Positions 25,259-32,871 of a stretch of 32,928 nt of DNA are shown one piece after another (within the stretch, counting starts at the first letter, position 1; each line of letters starts with the position of its first letter). The DNA is from Sphingomonadaceae bacterium (GTDB lineage Bacteria; Pseudomonadota; Alphaproteobacteria; Sphingomonadales; Sphingomonadaceae). The DNA lies in assembly GCA_020630295.1 (NCBI GenBank), contig JAHDBR010000024.1, forward strand, positions 1-32,928. Direction: 5' to 3'. A program made the position numbers and the translations under genes. Under the pieces are notes generated by a model. It made no database searches. It saw nothing but the letters and a program-made list of their open reading frames with translations, and was not told the DNA's origin.

Positions 25259-26511
25259 TCGGTTGCTTCATCCACAGGTGTGCCTGCGGTATCCGCGGAT
25301 TCTGCGATCTCAGGCACTTCCGGCTCTGCCGCCATCTCGGCCTGCAAATCATCGATGTGCGTCATGACCAACTTGCCGTTTTTAACCGCAAAACCGGTTT
25401 TCCCTTCGACCAGTTGGAGCGCGTCCTTACCAAATACTTCGTACCGCCAGCCTTGAAGAATTGGCAGATCGCGGATGCCGGCAGCCAGCGCTTCCAATTC
25501 GTCAGATTTGGTGAGCAGGCGGCTGGCAATTTCAATTTCGCGCGCGCGGATTTTCAGCAGCAATTTGAGAAGATCGGCCACCAACGCGCCTTCTTTACCC
25601 AATGGTGCACCGCGTTTGGTTTTCTGCGGCATTTCATCTTTGGGCAAAGGTTCGGCGCTTTCCAGCACCTTCATCATCCGCTTGCCAATATCGTTTTCAC
25701 GCCACGCGTTGGAGAGACCGCGCACTTTGGCCAGGTCGGCCTGCTTTTTAGGCGGATGGCTGGCGACATCAGCCAGCGTCTCGTCGCGCATGATACGGCC
25801 GCGGGGAATGTCCTTGTGCTGCGCCTCACCCTCACGCCAGGCTGCCAGCGCTTTCAAACGGCCCAGAACCTGCGGATTGCGTCCGGCAGAACGGATGCGC
25901 TTCCACGCTTTGCCCGGATCGTTGCGGTAATTATCCGGATCGGCGAGCTTTTCCATCTCGGCATTGAGCCATTTCCCGCGACCCGTTTTGACCAGTTTTT
26001 TCAGCATCAGCGGAAAGATCTCGCTGAGATAGGTCACATCACCAATAGCATATTCGATCTGGCGGTCGGTTAGCGGGCGGCGGCTCCAATCGGTGAAGCG
26101 TGCACCCTTATCTACGGTAATGCCCAGCCAGCTTTCGACCAGATTGGCGTAACCGATCTGTTCGCTCTGGCTAATTGCCATCATTGCGATCTGTGTGTCG
26201 AAAATTGGGTGCGGCGTTTTGCCGGTAAGATTGTAGATGATCTCCACATCCTGACCGCCAGCGTGGAAGATTTTGAGGACATCCTCATTATCGCACATCA
26301 GATTGAGCAGGCTGGTCATGTCCAGCCCGTCTGCCAGCGGGTCAATCGCTGCTGCTTCCTCATCATTGGCGATCTGCACCAGGCAGAGTTCCGGCCAATA
26401 GGTGTTTTCGCGCATGAACTCTGTGTCCACGGTTACGAAATCGGATTTTTCGAGGCGGCTGACCAAATCGTCAAGAGCTTCGGTCGTCGTAATCAGATCG
26501 TGTATTTTCAT
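25255..26511 (-). CDS. rnd: Ribonuclease D
   Basis: A 3'-5' exoribonuclease that trims tRNA precursors and other stable RNA. The protein has 418 residues. The DEDDy exonuclease core is complete: D29 and E31 (VDTEF), D88 (FHAGGQDVE), and Y154/D158 (YAIGDVTYL). One or two HRDC-like helical domains follow (about 205-370; RLKALAAWREGEA). The last 45 residues or so form an acidic Glu/Ala/Pro tail that is longer than usual (common length is near 385). The gene precedes oxyR with a four-base overlap and diverges from aspS. Confidence 0.93.
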   Translation of the reverse strand: MKIHDLITTTEALDDLVSRLEKSDFVTVDTEFMRENTYWPELCLVQIANDEEAAAIDPLADGLDMTSLLNLMCDNEDVLKIFHAGGQDVEIIYNLTGKTPHPIFDTQIAMMAISQSEQIGYANLVESWLGITVDKGARFTDWSRRPLTDRQIEYAIGDVTYLSEIFPLMLKKLVKTGRGKWLNAEMEKLADPDNYRNDPGKAWKRIRSAGRNPQVLGRLKALAAWREGEAQHKDIPRGRIMRDETLADVASHPPKKQADLAKVRGLSNAWRENDIGKRMMKVLESAEPLPKDEMPQKTKRGAPLGKEGALVADLLKLLLKIRAREIEIASRLLTKSDELEALAAGIRDLPILQGWRYEVFGKDALQLVEGKTGFAVKNGKLVMTHIDDLQAEMAAEPEVPEIAESADTAGTPVDEATE

Positions 26512-26574
26512 CAGTCACATTCTATAAGCGGGCGGAGTACCGCCACTCGGGACTGGCAGTGGCGCTCTGTCACC

Positions 26575-26603
26575 TTGACAAAACACCGCAGTTCCCCTGT
26601 TAG
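26575..26603 (+). promoter_or_regulatory. Likely aspS promoter
   Basis: TTGACA at 26575-26580 is a perfect -35 box; after a 17-base spacer, TGTTAG at 26598-26603 is a moderate -10 box, 75 bases before the aspS start. The 26512-26678 gap is shared with the divergent rnd gene, for which TTATAG-like bases near 26522-26528 (minus strand) are a weaker candidate. Confidence 0.5.
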
Positions 26604-26678
26604 CCCGCCCATAGATTAGAGCGAGTGCGCGAACGAAGCGCCTGTAACGCCATAGCCGCAAAATTGGAAAGATATTAG

Positions 26679-28466
26679 ATGCACGCCTATCGTACCCACA
26701 ACTGCGCAGCCCTAACCAAGGCAAATGTTGGCGAAACCGTCCGTTTGTCCGGCTGGATTCACCGCAAGCGCGATCATGGCGGCGTATTGTTTGTCGATTT
26801 GCGCGACCATTACGGCCTCACGCAGATCGTGGCGGATGAAGATTCGCCCGCATTGCCGATTCTTGACGGTCTGCGTGTGGAAAGCGTCGTCACTATCGAC
26901 GGCGAGGTAAAGGCGCGCGCAGAAGGTACGACAAACGCCAATCTGCCAACCGGCGAGATCGAGGTGTTTGCGCGCAATGTCGAAATCCAGTCGAAAGCGG
27001 ACGAATTGCCGCTGCCAGTGGCCGGTGAGCAAGAGTATCCCGAAGATATTCGCCTGAAATACCGGTTTGTCGATTTGCGCCGCGAGACGATGCACAAAAA
27101 CATCATGCTGCGCAGTCAGGTTATTTCTTCGATCCGCCGCCGCATGACCGATCAGGGTTTCAATGAAATCCAGACACCTATTCTGGCCGCGTCCAGTCCT
27201 GAGGGCGCGCGTGACTATCTGGTGCCAAGCCGCCTGCATCCCGGCAGCTTCTATGCGCTTCCGCAGGCGCCGCAAATGTTCAAGCAATTGCTGATGGTGG
27301 CCGGTTTTGACCGCTATTTCCAGATTGCACCATGTTTCCGCGACGAAGATTTGCGTTCTGACCGCAGTCCCGAATTTTACCAGCTCGATCTGGAAATGAG
27401 CTTCGTTACGCAGGAAGACGTGTTTCAGGCGCTGGAACCTGTTCTTGCCGGTGTGTTTGAAGAGTTTGCAGACGGCAAGACTGTCACGCCATCGGGTGAA
27501 TTTCCGCGCATTCCATATAAGGAAGCGATGCTGAAATATGGTAGCGACAAGCCTGATTTGCGCAACCCGCTGATAATCAGCGATGTCACCAGTCATTTTG
27601 AAAAGTCCGGCTTTGGTCTGTTCGAAAAGATCGTTGGTAGCGGCGGCGTCGTTCGCGTTGTGCCCGCGCCGAAAACGCATGAGAAGAGCCGCAAGTTCTT
27701 CGATGATATGAACAATTGGGCCCGCGGGGAAGGCTTTGCCGGTCTCGGCTATGTCACCCGTAAGGGCGGCGAGTTTGGCGGACCAATTGCCAAGAACCAT
27801 GGCCCTGAACTGATGGCCAAACTGTATGACGAGCTGGGCCTCGGCGATGATGACGGATTGTTCTTTGCTGCTGGCAAAGAGAAAGAAGCCGCCAAGCTGG
27901 CCGGTGCAGCCCGCACACGCTGCGCGGAAGAGCTCGAACTGATTGAGGAAGGCTGCTTCAAATTCTGTTGGATCGTCGATTTCCCGATGTTCGAATATGA
28001 CGAAGAGAACAAGAAGGTCGATTTCAGTCACAACCCGTTTTCCATGCCGCAGGGCGAGATGGAAGCGCTTGAGACACAGGACCCGCTCGATATTCTGGCG
28101 TGGCAGTACGATATTGTGTGCAACGGCTATGAATTGTCGAGCGGTGCAATCCGGAACCATAAGCCAGAAATTATGTACAAGGCTTTCGAACTGGCCGGTT
28201 ATGACAATGCAACCGTCGATAAAGAGTTCGGCGGAATGATCGAAGCGTTCAAGCTGGGCGCGCCGCCGCATGGCGGTTCTGCACCGGGCATTGACCGGAT
28301 CGTCATGCTGCTGGCGGATGAACCGAATATCCGCGAAGTTATCGCATTCCCGCTCAACCAGAAAGCGCAGGATTTGATGATGGGCGCGCCAAGTGCGGTC
28401 AGCAACCGGCAGTTGCGCGACGTCCATATTCGGGTGGTCGAACCGCCGAAGCCTGCATCGGAATAA
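26679..28466 (+). CDS. aspS: Aspartyl-tRNA synthetase (bacterial type)
   Basis: A cytosolic class II synthetase that charges tRNA-Asp. The protein has 595 residues, the bacterial length. The domains are an N-terminal OB-fold anticodon domain (1-110), the catalytic core, the bacterial GAD insertion (about 290-420), then the core again. Motif 2 ([14 protein letters not shown]) is at about 219-232 and motif 3 (GIDRIVML) at about 537-544. The anticodon domain reads [11 protein letters not shown] with His at 33, as in non-discriminating enzymes such as that of Pseudomonas, which also charge tRNA-Asn; discriminating E. coli AspRS has a different residue there. The ATG at 26679 follows GGAAAGA. A perfect -35 box lies upstream and a two-tier hairpin downstream. 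Confidence 0.97.
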   Translation: MHAYRTHNCAALTKANVGETVRLSGWIHRKRDHGGVLFVDLRDHYGLTQIVADEDSPALPILDGLRVESVVTIDGEVKARAEGTTNANLPTGEIEVFARNVEIQSKADELPLPVAGEQEYPEDIRLKYRFVDLRRETMHKNIMLRSQVISSIRRRMTDQGFNEIQTPILAASSPEGARDYLVPSRLHPGSFYALPQAPQMFKQLLMVAGFDRYFQIAPCFRDEDLRSDRSPEFYQLDLEMSFVTQEDVFQALEPVLAGVFEEFADGKTVTPSGEFPRIPYKEAMLKYGSDKPDLRNPLIISDVTSHFEKSGFGLFEKIVGSGGVVRVVPAPKTHEKSRKFFDDMNNWARGEGFAGLGYVTRKGGEFGGPIAKNHGPELMAKLYDELGLGDDDGLFFAAGKEKEAAKLAGAARTRCAEELELIEEGCFKFCWIVDFPMFEYDEENKKVDFSHNPFSMPQGEMEALETQDPLDILAWQYDIVCNGYELSSGAIRNHKPEIMYKAFELAGYDNATVDKEFGGMIEAFKLGAPPHGGSAPGIDRIVMLLADEPNIREVIAFPLNQKAQDLMMGAPSAVSNRQLRDVHIRVVEPPKPASE

Positions 28467-28484
28467 GTTTTCTGCTCACGTTCT

Positions 28485-28535
28485 CGCGGCGCTAGGCAAA
28501 CCTTGCTTCACACAGGGTTCAAACGCCGCGCCTTT
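28485..28535 (+). terminator. Two-tier hairpin after aspS
   Basis: An outer stem CGCGGCG (28485-28491) pairs with CGCCGCG (28524-28530). Inside it, AACCTTG (28499-28505) pairs with CAGGGTT (28513-28519), with one T-G wobble and a seven-base loop. Only CCTTTA follows, so it may be a weak terminator or a leader structure for the next gene, whose start is 37 bases further on. Confidence 0.4.
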
Positions 28536-28571
28536 ACCTGTAAGCCAGCTAGGGAATACGGAGGGTAACTT

Positions 28572-29534
28572 ATGAAATTGCGTTTCACACTTGCTTATGG
28601 TGCAGCCTTAGCAGGCGGTTTGGGCATATCTGCGCCAGCTGCGGCGGAAGTATTGCCGGTTGCTGGTATCTACCCCGCGCGCGTCGACGATGCGGCGGCA
28701 ATCCATACCATAGCGATAGAGAATTTTAGCGGCGATAAGGGTGTTGCGCTGTCATTTGCGATCACAGACCGCTTGGAAAATGTTGTGATCGAAGGTGCGC
28801 CATATTTTCAGCTGGTGCCGACCAGTGACGCGTCCGTGGATGCTGTTATGCGCGGTTCGGCAGGCACAGAAGCGTTGGAAACCGAGCTGGATGACAAGCG
28901 CGTTACCAATTGCACGAAGCGCGACAAGGAAAAGAAATGCCTGCGCGAAGAAGTGTCGGTCTATGAATGCTCTGAATTCAGTGTGACGCTATACCCGCGC
29001 ATCCGCTTAATTGCGTCTGACGGGACCGAAATTTACAGCAAACGTGATAGTCTTTCGGCAAGCGAGAAATATTGTTCTGACGAAAGTTCAATTCCGTCGA
29101 TAGAATCGATGCTCGATGGGCTTGTCAGCAGTTTTGCAGGCACAGTCCGTTACGATCTGGCACCGGTATTTCGCGACCAAACCTTTCGCATCCTGGAAAA
29201 GCGGAAAGGGCTGAATAAGGAAGACCGCAAGCTGTTCAAACAAGCTGTAAAGCTGACGAAAAGCGATATCGGTAAGTCTTGCGAGATGTTTGGCGCGTTG
29301 GAACAAACCAATCCGGACAATATTTCCGTCCTGTTCAACATCGGGCTTTGCGCCGAGGGGAAGGGCGATCTGGATGCAGCCGAACATTATTACCAACGGG
29401 TGCTGGAACTTGAACCTGGTAAGGATTACCCTACATCGGGACTGCAAAGGATCGCAGACAGGGACCGGGCGGAGGCGCAGCTGAACATTCATTTTAATGA
29501 AGTAGAAGCTGCAGCAGACGCCCCTACCGAGTAA
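28572..29534 (+). CDS. Secreted TPR protein with cysteines, function unknown
   Basis: A 320-residue exported protein. The ATG at 28572 has a strong ribosome site (GGAGGG, 28560-28565). The signal peptide is 1-25, ending APAAA before Glu. Residues 42-85 (HTIAIENFSGDKGVAL and on) resemble the first strand-helix unit of CsgG/TolB-like N-terminal domains, but this is weak. A charged middle part carries cysteines in VTNCTKRDKEKKC, VYECSEFS and EKYCSDES, suggesting disulfides. Residues about 235-300 hold TPR helices (VLFNIGLCAEGKGDLDAAEHYYQRVLELEPG). The periplasm or outer-membrane inner face is the likely site. It stands between aspS and acpP. I do not recognise a named family. Confidence 0.8.
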   Translation: MKLRFTLAYGAALAGGLGISAPAAAEVLPVAGIYPARVDDAAAIHTIAIENFSGDKGVALSFAITDRLENVVIEGAPYFQLVPTSDASVDAVMRGSAGTEALETELDDKRVTNCTKRDKEKKCLREEVSVYECSEFSVTLYPRIRLIASDGTEIYSKRDSLSASEKYCSDESSIPSIESMLDGLVSSFAGTVRYDLAPVFRDQTFRILEKRKGLNKEDRKLFKQAVKLTKSDIGKSCEMFGALEQTNPDNISVLFNIGLCAEGKGDLDAAEHYYQRVLELEPGKDYPTSGLQRIADRDRAEAQLNIHFNEVEAAADAPTE

Positions 29535-29554
29535 AATCTGCAAACGTATCCCTC

Positions 29555-29583
29555 TTGCCACATCGCCCGACGTTCATTAGGGC
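29555..29583 (+). promoter_or_regulatory. Possible acpP promoter
   Basis: TTGCCA at 29555-29560, a 17-base spacer and TAGGGC at 29578-29583 form a loose promoter match, 42 bases before the acpP start. The -10 box is poor, so this is a suggestion based on spacing. Confidence 0.3.
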
Positions 29584-29624
29584 GACAGGTAACTTTCTAA
29601 CCCCCAAATTCTGAGAGGGAAAAT

Positions 29625-29861
29625 ATGTCCGATACCGCTGATCGCGTTACTAAGATTGTTGTTGAGCACCTAGGTGTTGAAGCCGACAAAGTGAGCCAGG
29701 AATCCAGCTTCATTGATGATCTTGGTGCTGACAGTCTCGACATTGTCGAACTGGTTATGGCGTTCGAAGAAGAGTTCGGCGTTGAAATCCCTGACGACGC
29801 AGCTGAGAAAATCACTACCGTCGGCGATGCTACGAAGTACATCGAAGAGCATAAGGGCTAA
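29625..29861 (+). CDS. acpP: Acyl carrier protein
   Basis: A small acidic cytosolic protein that carries growing acyl chains on a 4'-phosphopantetheine arm in fatty acid and lipid A synthesis. It has 78 residues. The modified serine is S37 in [18 protein letters not shown], and helices II and III are typical. The ATG at 29625 follows GAGAGGGA with good spacing. fabF follows after 190 bases, which include a strong hairpin, allowing acpP to be made in excess of fabF. Confidence 0.98.
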   Translation: MSDTADRVTKIVVEHLGVEADKVSQESSFIDDLGADSLDIVELVMAFEEEFGVEIPDDAAEKITTVGDATKYIEEHKG

Positions 29862-29921
29862 TTGCCCATCCCGTCGCACTCGTGTGACGGCGTGTCCTTC
29901 TGGGGTGCTGGCGGGAAATTG

Positions 29922-29960
29922 ACAGGCTCGACCCTTTGCGGGGCCGGGCCTGTTGCTTTT
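29922..29960 (+). terminator. Strong hairpin between acpP and fabF, probable (partial) terminator
   Basis: ACAGGCTCGACCC (29922-29934) pairs with GGGCCGGGCCTGT (29941-29953): thirteen pairs with one wobble and one mismatch, around a six-base loop. TGCTTTT follows, a short and interrupted T-run. This fits termination or partial attenuation after the highly expressed acpP. Confidence 0.65.
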
Positions 29961-29997
29961 CGGTGCATTGCTTTTCGGTCCTGTGCTTTAGGGTCCG
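29953..29997 (+). repeat. Three tandem copies of a 15-nt unit
   Basis: Units are 29953-29967 (TTGCTTTTCGGTGCA), 29968-29982 (TTGCTTTTCGGTCCT) and 29983-29997 (GTGCTTTAGGGTCCG). The first two share their first twelve bases exactly; the third matches the second at 11 of 15. The array starts at the last base of the hairpin, supplying its T-run, and lies in the fabF leader. Confidence 0.75.
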
Positions 29998-30051
29998 GTG
30001 TAACCTGACCTAATATTATTTGGTGAGTAGCCATCTGTTTTGGAGAATAGA

Positions 30052-31311
30052 ATGCGTCGTGTTGTCGTAACCGGTCTTGGCCTTGTTACTCCGCTGGGCG
30101 GAGATGTCGAAACATCGTGGGCAAATATTCTGGCCAGCAAAAGCGGTGCCGGTCCGATCACCAAATTTGACGCTTCTGACCAGAAATGCACCATCGCGTG
30201 CGAGGTGAAGCCTAAAGATCACGAATACGGGTTCGATGCAGACAAGCGGGTGGATCACAAAGTCCAGCGTCAGGTCGATCCGTTTATCGTTTTCGGCATT
30301 GATGCGGCCGGACAGGCAATCGAAGATGCCGGCCTCGAAGAGATGACCGATTCTATGAAGCTGCGTGCGGGGTGCTCGATCGGATCGGGAATTGGCGGCT
30401 TGCCGGGCATTGAAAGCGAATCTCTGGTTCTGGCCAATCGCGGTCCGGGACGGGTGAGCCCGCATTTCGTTCACGGACGGCTTATCAATCTGATTTCCGG
30501 CCAGGTTTCGATCAAATATGGTTTGATGGGCCCCAATCACGCAGTCGTCACGGCGTGTTCGACAGGCGCGCACTCAATTGGCGATGCTGCGCGGATGATC
30601 CGCGACGATGATGCGGACATTATGCTCGCAGGCGGTGCAGAGGCGACTATCTGCCCGATCGGCATTGCTGGTTTCGCGCAGGCGCGTGCGCTGAATATGA
30701 GCATGAATGACCGGCCGACCGAAGCCAGTCGTCCCTATGATAAGGGCCGCGACGGCTTTGTCATGGGTGAGGGCGCAGGCGTTGTCGTGCTGGAAGAATA
30801 TGAGCACGCCAAGGCTCGCGGCGCAAAAATCTACGCCGAAGTGGTGGGTTACGGCCTGTCGGGCGATGCCTATCACGTCACTGCGCCGCATCCGGAAGGC
30901 AAGGGCGCAGAGGCTGCAATGAATATGGCGATCAAAAAGGCCGGCATTGCTCCTGCTGATATTGATTACGTCAATGCGCACGGCACTTCCACAATGGCCG
31001 ATACAATCGAACTGGCGGCGGTGAAGCGCGTTTTGGGTGATGATCTGGGCGGTGCGTCCATGAGCAGCACCAAATCAGCCATCGGACACTTGCTCGGCGG
31101 TGCCGGTGCGGTCGAAGCGATTTTCTGCATTCTCGCCATTCGCGACCAGATTGTGCCGCCAACGCTCAATCTGGACGATCCCGATGACGGTACCGAAGGC
31201 GTCGATTTGGTGCCGTTGACCGCGAAAAAACGCGAAGTCCGCGCTGTACTGAACAACAGTTTCGGCTTTGGCGGCACGAACGCCAGCCTGCTAATGACGA
31301 AGGTAGACTGA
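30052..31311 (+). CDS. fabF: 3-oxoacyl-[acyl-carrier-protein] synthase II
   Basis: A condensing enzyme that extends acyl-ACP with malonyl-ACP in type II fatty acid synthesis. From the ATG at 30052 it has 419 residues. The Cys-His-His triad is C169 (VTACSTGAHS), H310 (VNAHGTST) and H346 (SAIGHLLGGAGA). The C-terminal glycine loop NNSFGFGGTNAS is intact. A TTG at 30040 is in frame but adds four residues only; TGGAGA at 30041-30046 supports the ATG. mltG follows one base after the stop, which suggests cotranscription, as is common for the acpP-fabF-mltG order. Confidence 0.97.
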   Translation: MRRVVVTGLGLVTPLGGDVETSWANILASKSGAGPITKFDASDQKCTIACEVKPKDHEYGFDADKRVDHKVQRQVDPFIVFGIDAAGQAIEDAGLEEMTDSMKLRAGCSIGSGIGGLPGIESESLVLANRGPGRVSPHFVHGRLINLISGQVSIKYGLMGPNHAVVTACSTGAHSIGDAARMIRDDDADIMLAGGAEATICPIGIAGFAQARALNMSMNDRPTEASRPYDKGRDGFVMGEGAGVVVLEEYEHAKARGAKIYAEVVGYGLSGDAYHVTAPHPEGKGAEAAMNMAIKKAGIAPADIDYVNAHGTSTMADTIELAAVKRVLGDDLGGASMSSTKSAIGHLLGGAGAVEAIFCILAIRDQIVPPTLNLDDPDDGTEGVDLVPLTAKKREVRAVLNNSFGFGGTNASLLMTKVD

Positions 31312-31312
31312 T

Positions 31313-32284
31313 ATGCGCCGGATCGGCTGCATCGCCGTCGCGCTAGTAGCCGCTATTCTGATAGCTGCAGGTGTCTGGTTTGCGGGCGGCTGGTATGGCG
31401 GCGCAGAGGTTGAAGAAGACTCGCCCTTTGTGATCCCGTCCGGATCTTCGCTCACATCGGTTGCGCGTAAACTTGAAGAAGAAGGGCATATCGGCTCGGC
31501 TGACGCTTTTCTGTTGCGCGCCAAGATACTTGGCGGCGGTGATGCGATTCAGGCCGGTGAATTCATGTTGCCCGCAGGTTCCAGCGCATCCTCAATGCTC
31601 AATGCCTTTCAAAGCGGCGATGTCATTCGGCGCTTCATCACCATACCGGAAGGTACTCCGTCCATTCTGGTGCATGAGAAACTGATGGCAGAACCGCTTC
31701 TGACGGGCGAAATTCCTGTGCCGGAGGAAGGCAGCGTCCTTCCTGACACTTATGATTTTGAACGCGGGGAAGACCGAACAAAAGTGCTCGCGCGGATGCA
31801 GGTTGCGATGCGCAATTACCTTGCCGAAGCATGGCCCAAGCGTAAGCCAGGCATTGCCGTGGATACGCCCGAAAAAGCGGTAATCCTTGCCTCCATCGTT
31901 GAAAAAGAGACCGGTGTCGGTTCCGAACGCCGGATGGTCGCAGGCCTGTATTCCAACCGTGTACGTACCAACATGCTGCTGCAGGCTGACCCTACGATCA
32001 TCTATCCGATCACCAAGGGCAAGCCGCTGGGCCGCCGCATCCGCCAGTCTGAAATTGCTGCGGTGAACGGGTACAACACTTATACGATGACAGGCCTTCC
32101 CGATGGCCCGATTACCAATCCGGGACGCGAGGCTATTGCAGCCGTACTCGATCCCGCCAAGACAGACGCGTTGTATATGGTGGCTGACGGGAAGGGCGGA
32201 CACGAGTTTAATGAAACTTTGTCCGGCCATCAGGCCGCAGTAGAGCGCTGGTATGCGTTGCGCCGTTCGCGCGGCGAGATGTGA
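31313..32284 (+). CDS. mltG: Endolytic murein transglycosylase MltG
   Basis: An inner-membrane enzyme that cleaves nascent glycan strands and is thought to end their elongation. The protein has 323 residues: one N-terminal anchor helix (about 5-27), a LysM-like part (about 38-85; PFVIPSGSSLTSVARKLEEEG), and the YceG catalytic domain. The catalytic Glu lies in ASIVEKET (E197), followed by LYSNRV, MLLQADPTIIY, NTYTMTGLPDGPITNPG and the closing HEFNETLSGHQAAVERW. The length is normal. It starts one base after the fabF stop; its stop overlaps a GTG that may begin the next gene. Confidence 0.95.
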   Translation: MRRIGCIAVALVAAILIAAGVWFAGGWYGGAEVEEDSPFVIPSGSSLTSVARKLEEEGHIGSADAFLLRAKILGGGDAIQAGEFMLPAGSSASSMLNAFQSGDVIRRFITIPEGTPSILVHEKLMAEPLLTGEIPVPEEGSVLPDTYDFERGEDRTKVLARMQVAMRNYLAEAWPKRKPGIAVDTPEKAVILASIVEKETGVGSERRMVAGLYSNRVRTNMLLQADPTIIYPITKGKPLGRRIRQSEIAAVNGYNTYTMTGLPDGPITNPGREAIAAVLDPAKTDALYMVADGKGGHEFNETLSGHQAAVERWYALRRSRGEM

Positions 32285-32326
32285 GGCCGGACTATCCCTG
32301 ACGCGCCGTTTATCATCACTGCAGAA

Positions 32327-32803
32327 TTGCCCAAAGATATGGCACATTGGGCCACGGCGCTGCGCAATGAACACTTCCCGCCGGAAAGAAATTACCTGTC
32401 TGCGCACGTCACTCTGTTCCATGCTTTGCCGCCATCCTGCGAAGGAGAGGTCAAGCGCGCCTTGGCTGCGATTGCTGCTGAAAACGCGCCCGTTGCCGGT
32501 TTCTTGGAGGGCGTAATGCCTTTGGGGCGGGGGACTGCACTCAAGCTGACCAGTCCTGATATGATCGCCATCTGGCACGATTTGGCAGACCGGTTCCACG
32601 GTCTGTTGACCCCGCAAGACCAGCAGAAGCCGCGTCTGCACGTGACCATCCAGAACAAGGTCAGCCCCGCCGATGCCAAGGCGCTTCAGGCTGCGCTTGA
32701 ACCCGATATCGAACCGCGCCCGTTCAGCTTTCGCGGCCTGTCGCTGCATATATATCGCGGCGGTCCGTGGGACTTTGTGCGCACATATGCCTTTCGCGGT
32801 TGA
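32327..32803 (+). CDS. 2H phosphoesterase / 2'-5' RNA ligase-like protein, start unresolved
   Basis: A cytosolic protein of the 2H (LigT/CPDase) superfamily, which acts on 2',3'-cyclic or 2'-5' nucleotide bonds. Counted from the TTG at 32327 (158 residues), the two catalytic HxT motifs are H27 in SAHVTLF and H105 in RLHVTIQN; HFPPERN is also typical. The frame upstream encodes PDAPFIITAELP, which looks like the conserved first strand, but no ATG, GTG or TTG occurs in this frame between the mltG TGA (32282-32284) and 32327. In the neighbouring frame a GTG at 32281, overlapping the mltG stop, reads MRPDYP and then TGA at 32299; a +1 shift at CCC-TGA-C would join the two into MRPDYPDAPFIITAELP. 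The true gene therefore may begin at 32281 with a frameshift (programmed, mutational or a sequence error), or at the TTG without its first strand. Confidence 0.75.
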   Translation: MPKDMAHWATALRNEHFPPERNYLSAHVTLFHALPPSCEGEVKRALAAIAAENAPVAGFLEGVMPLGRGTALKLTSPDMIAIWHDLADRFHGLLTPQDQQKPRLHVTIQNKVSPADAKALQAALEPDIEPRPFSFRGLSLHIYRGGPWDFVRTYAFRG

Positions 32804-32830
32804 CCGAAGCCAAACTGCGCCCTAAATGCG

Positions 32831-32846
32831 CCGCCTGCGCAGGCGG
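32831..32846. repeat. Perfect 16-base palindrome before tRNA-Met
   Basis: CCGCCTGCGCAGGCGG is its own reverse complement. It lies 28 bases after the 2H gene stop and 26 bases before tRNA-Met. No T-run follows (AATACCCC), so it is not a standard terminator, though it may form a hairpin that ends or protects the upstream mRNA. Confidence 0.6.
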
Positions 32847-32871
32847 AATACCCCTGCTGCAGCCCTTCTGG

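Noticed and set aside
26712-28427. A 571-codon open frame on the minus strand opposite aspS
   Set aside because: Antisense shadow of a conserved gene; the product is rich in His, Arg, Gln and Phe, has no recognisable domain, and aspS accounts for the region fully.
31592-32749. A 385-codon minus-strand frame opposite mltG and the 2H gene
   Set aside because: It crosses two real genes and their junction, has no family signature, and shows shadow-like composition.
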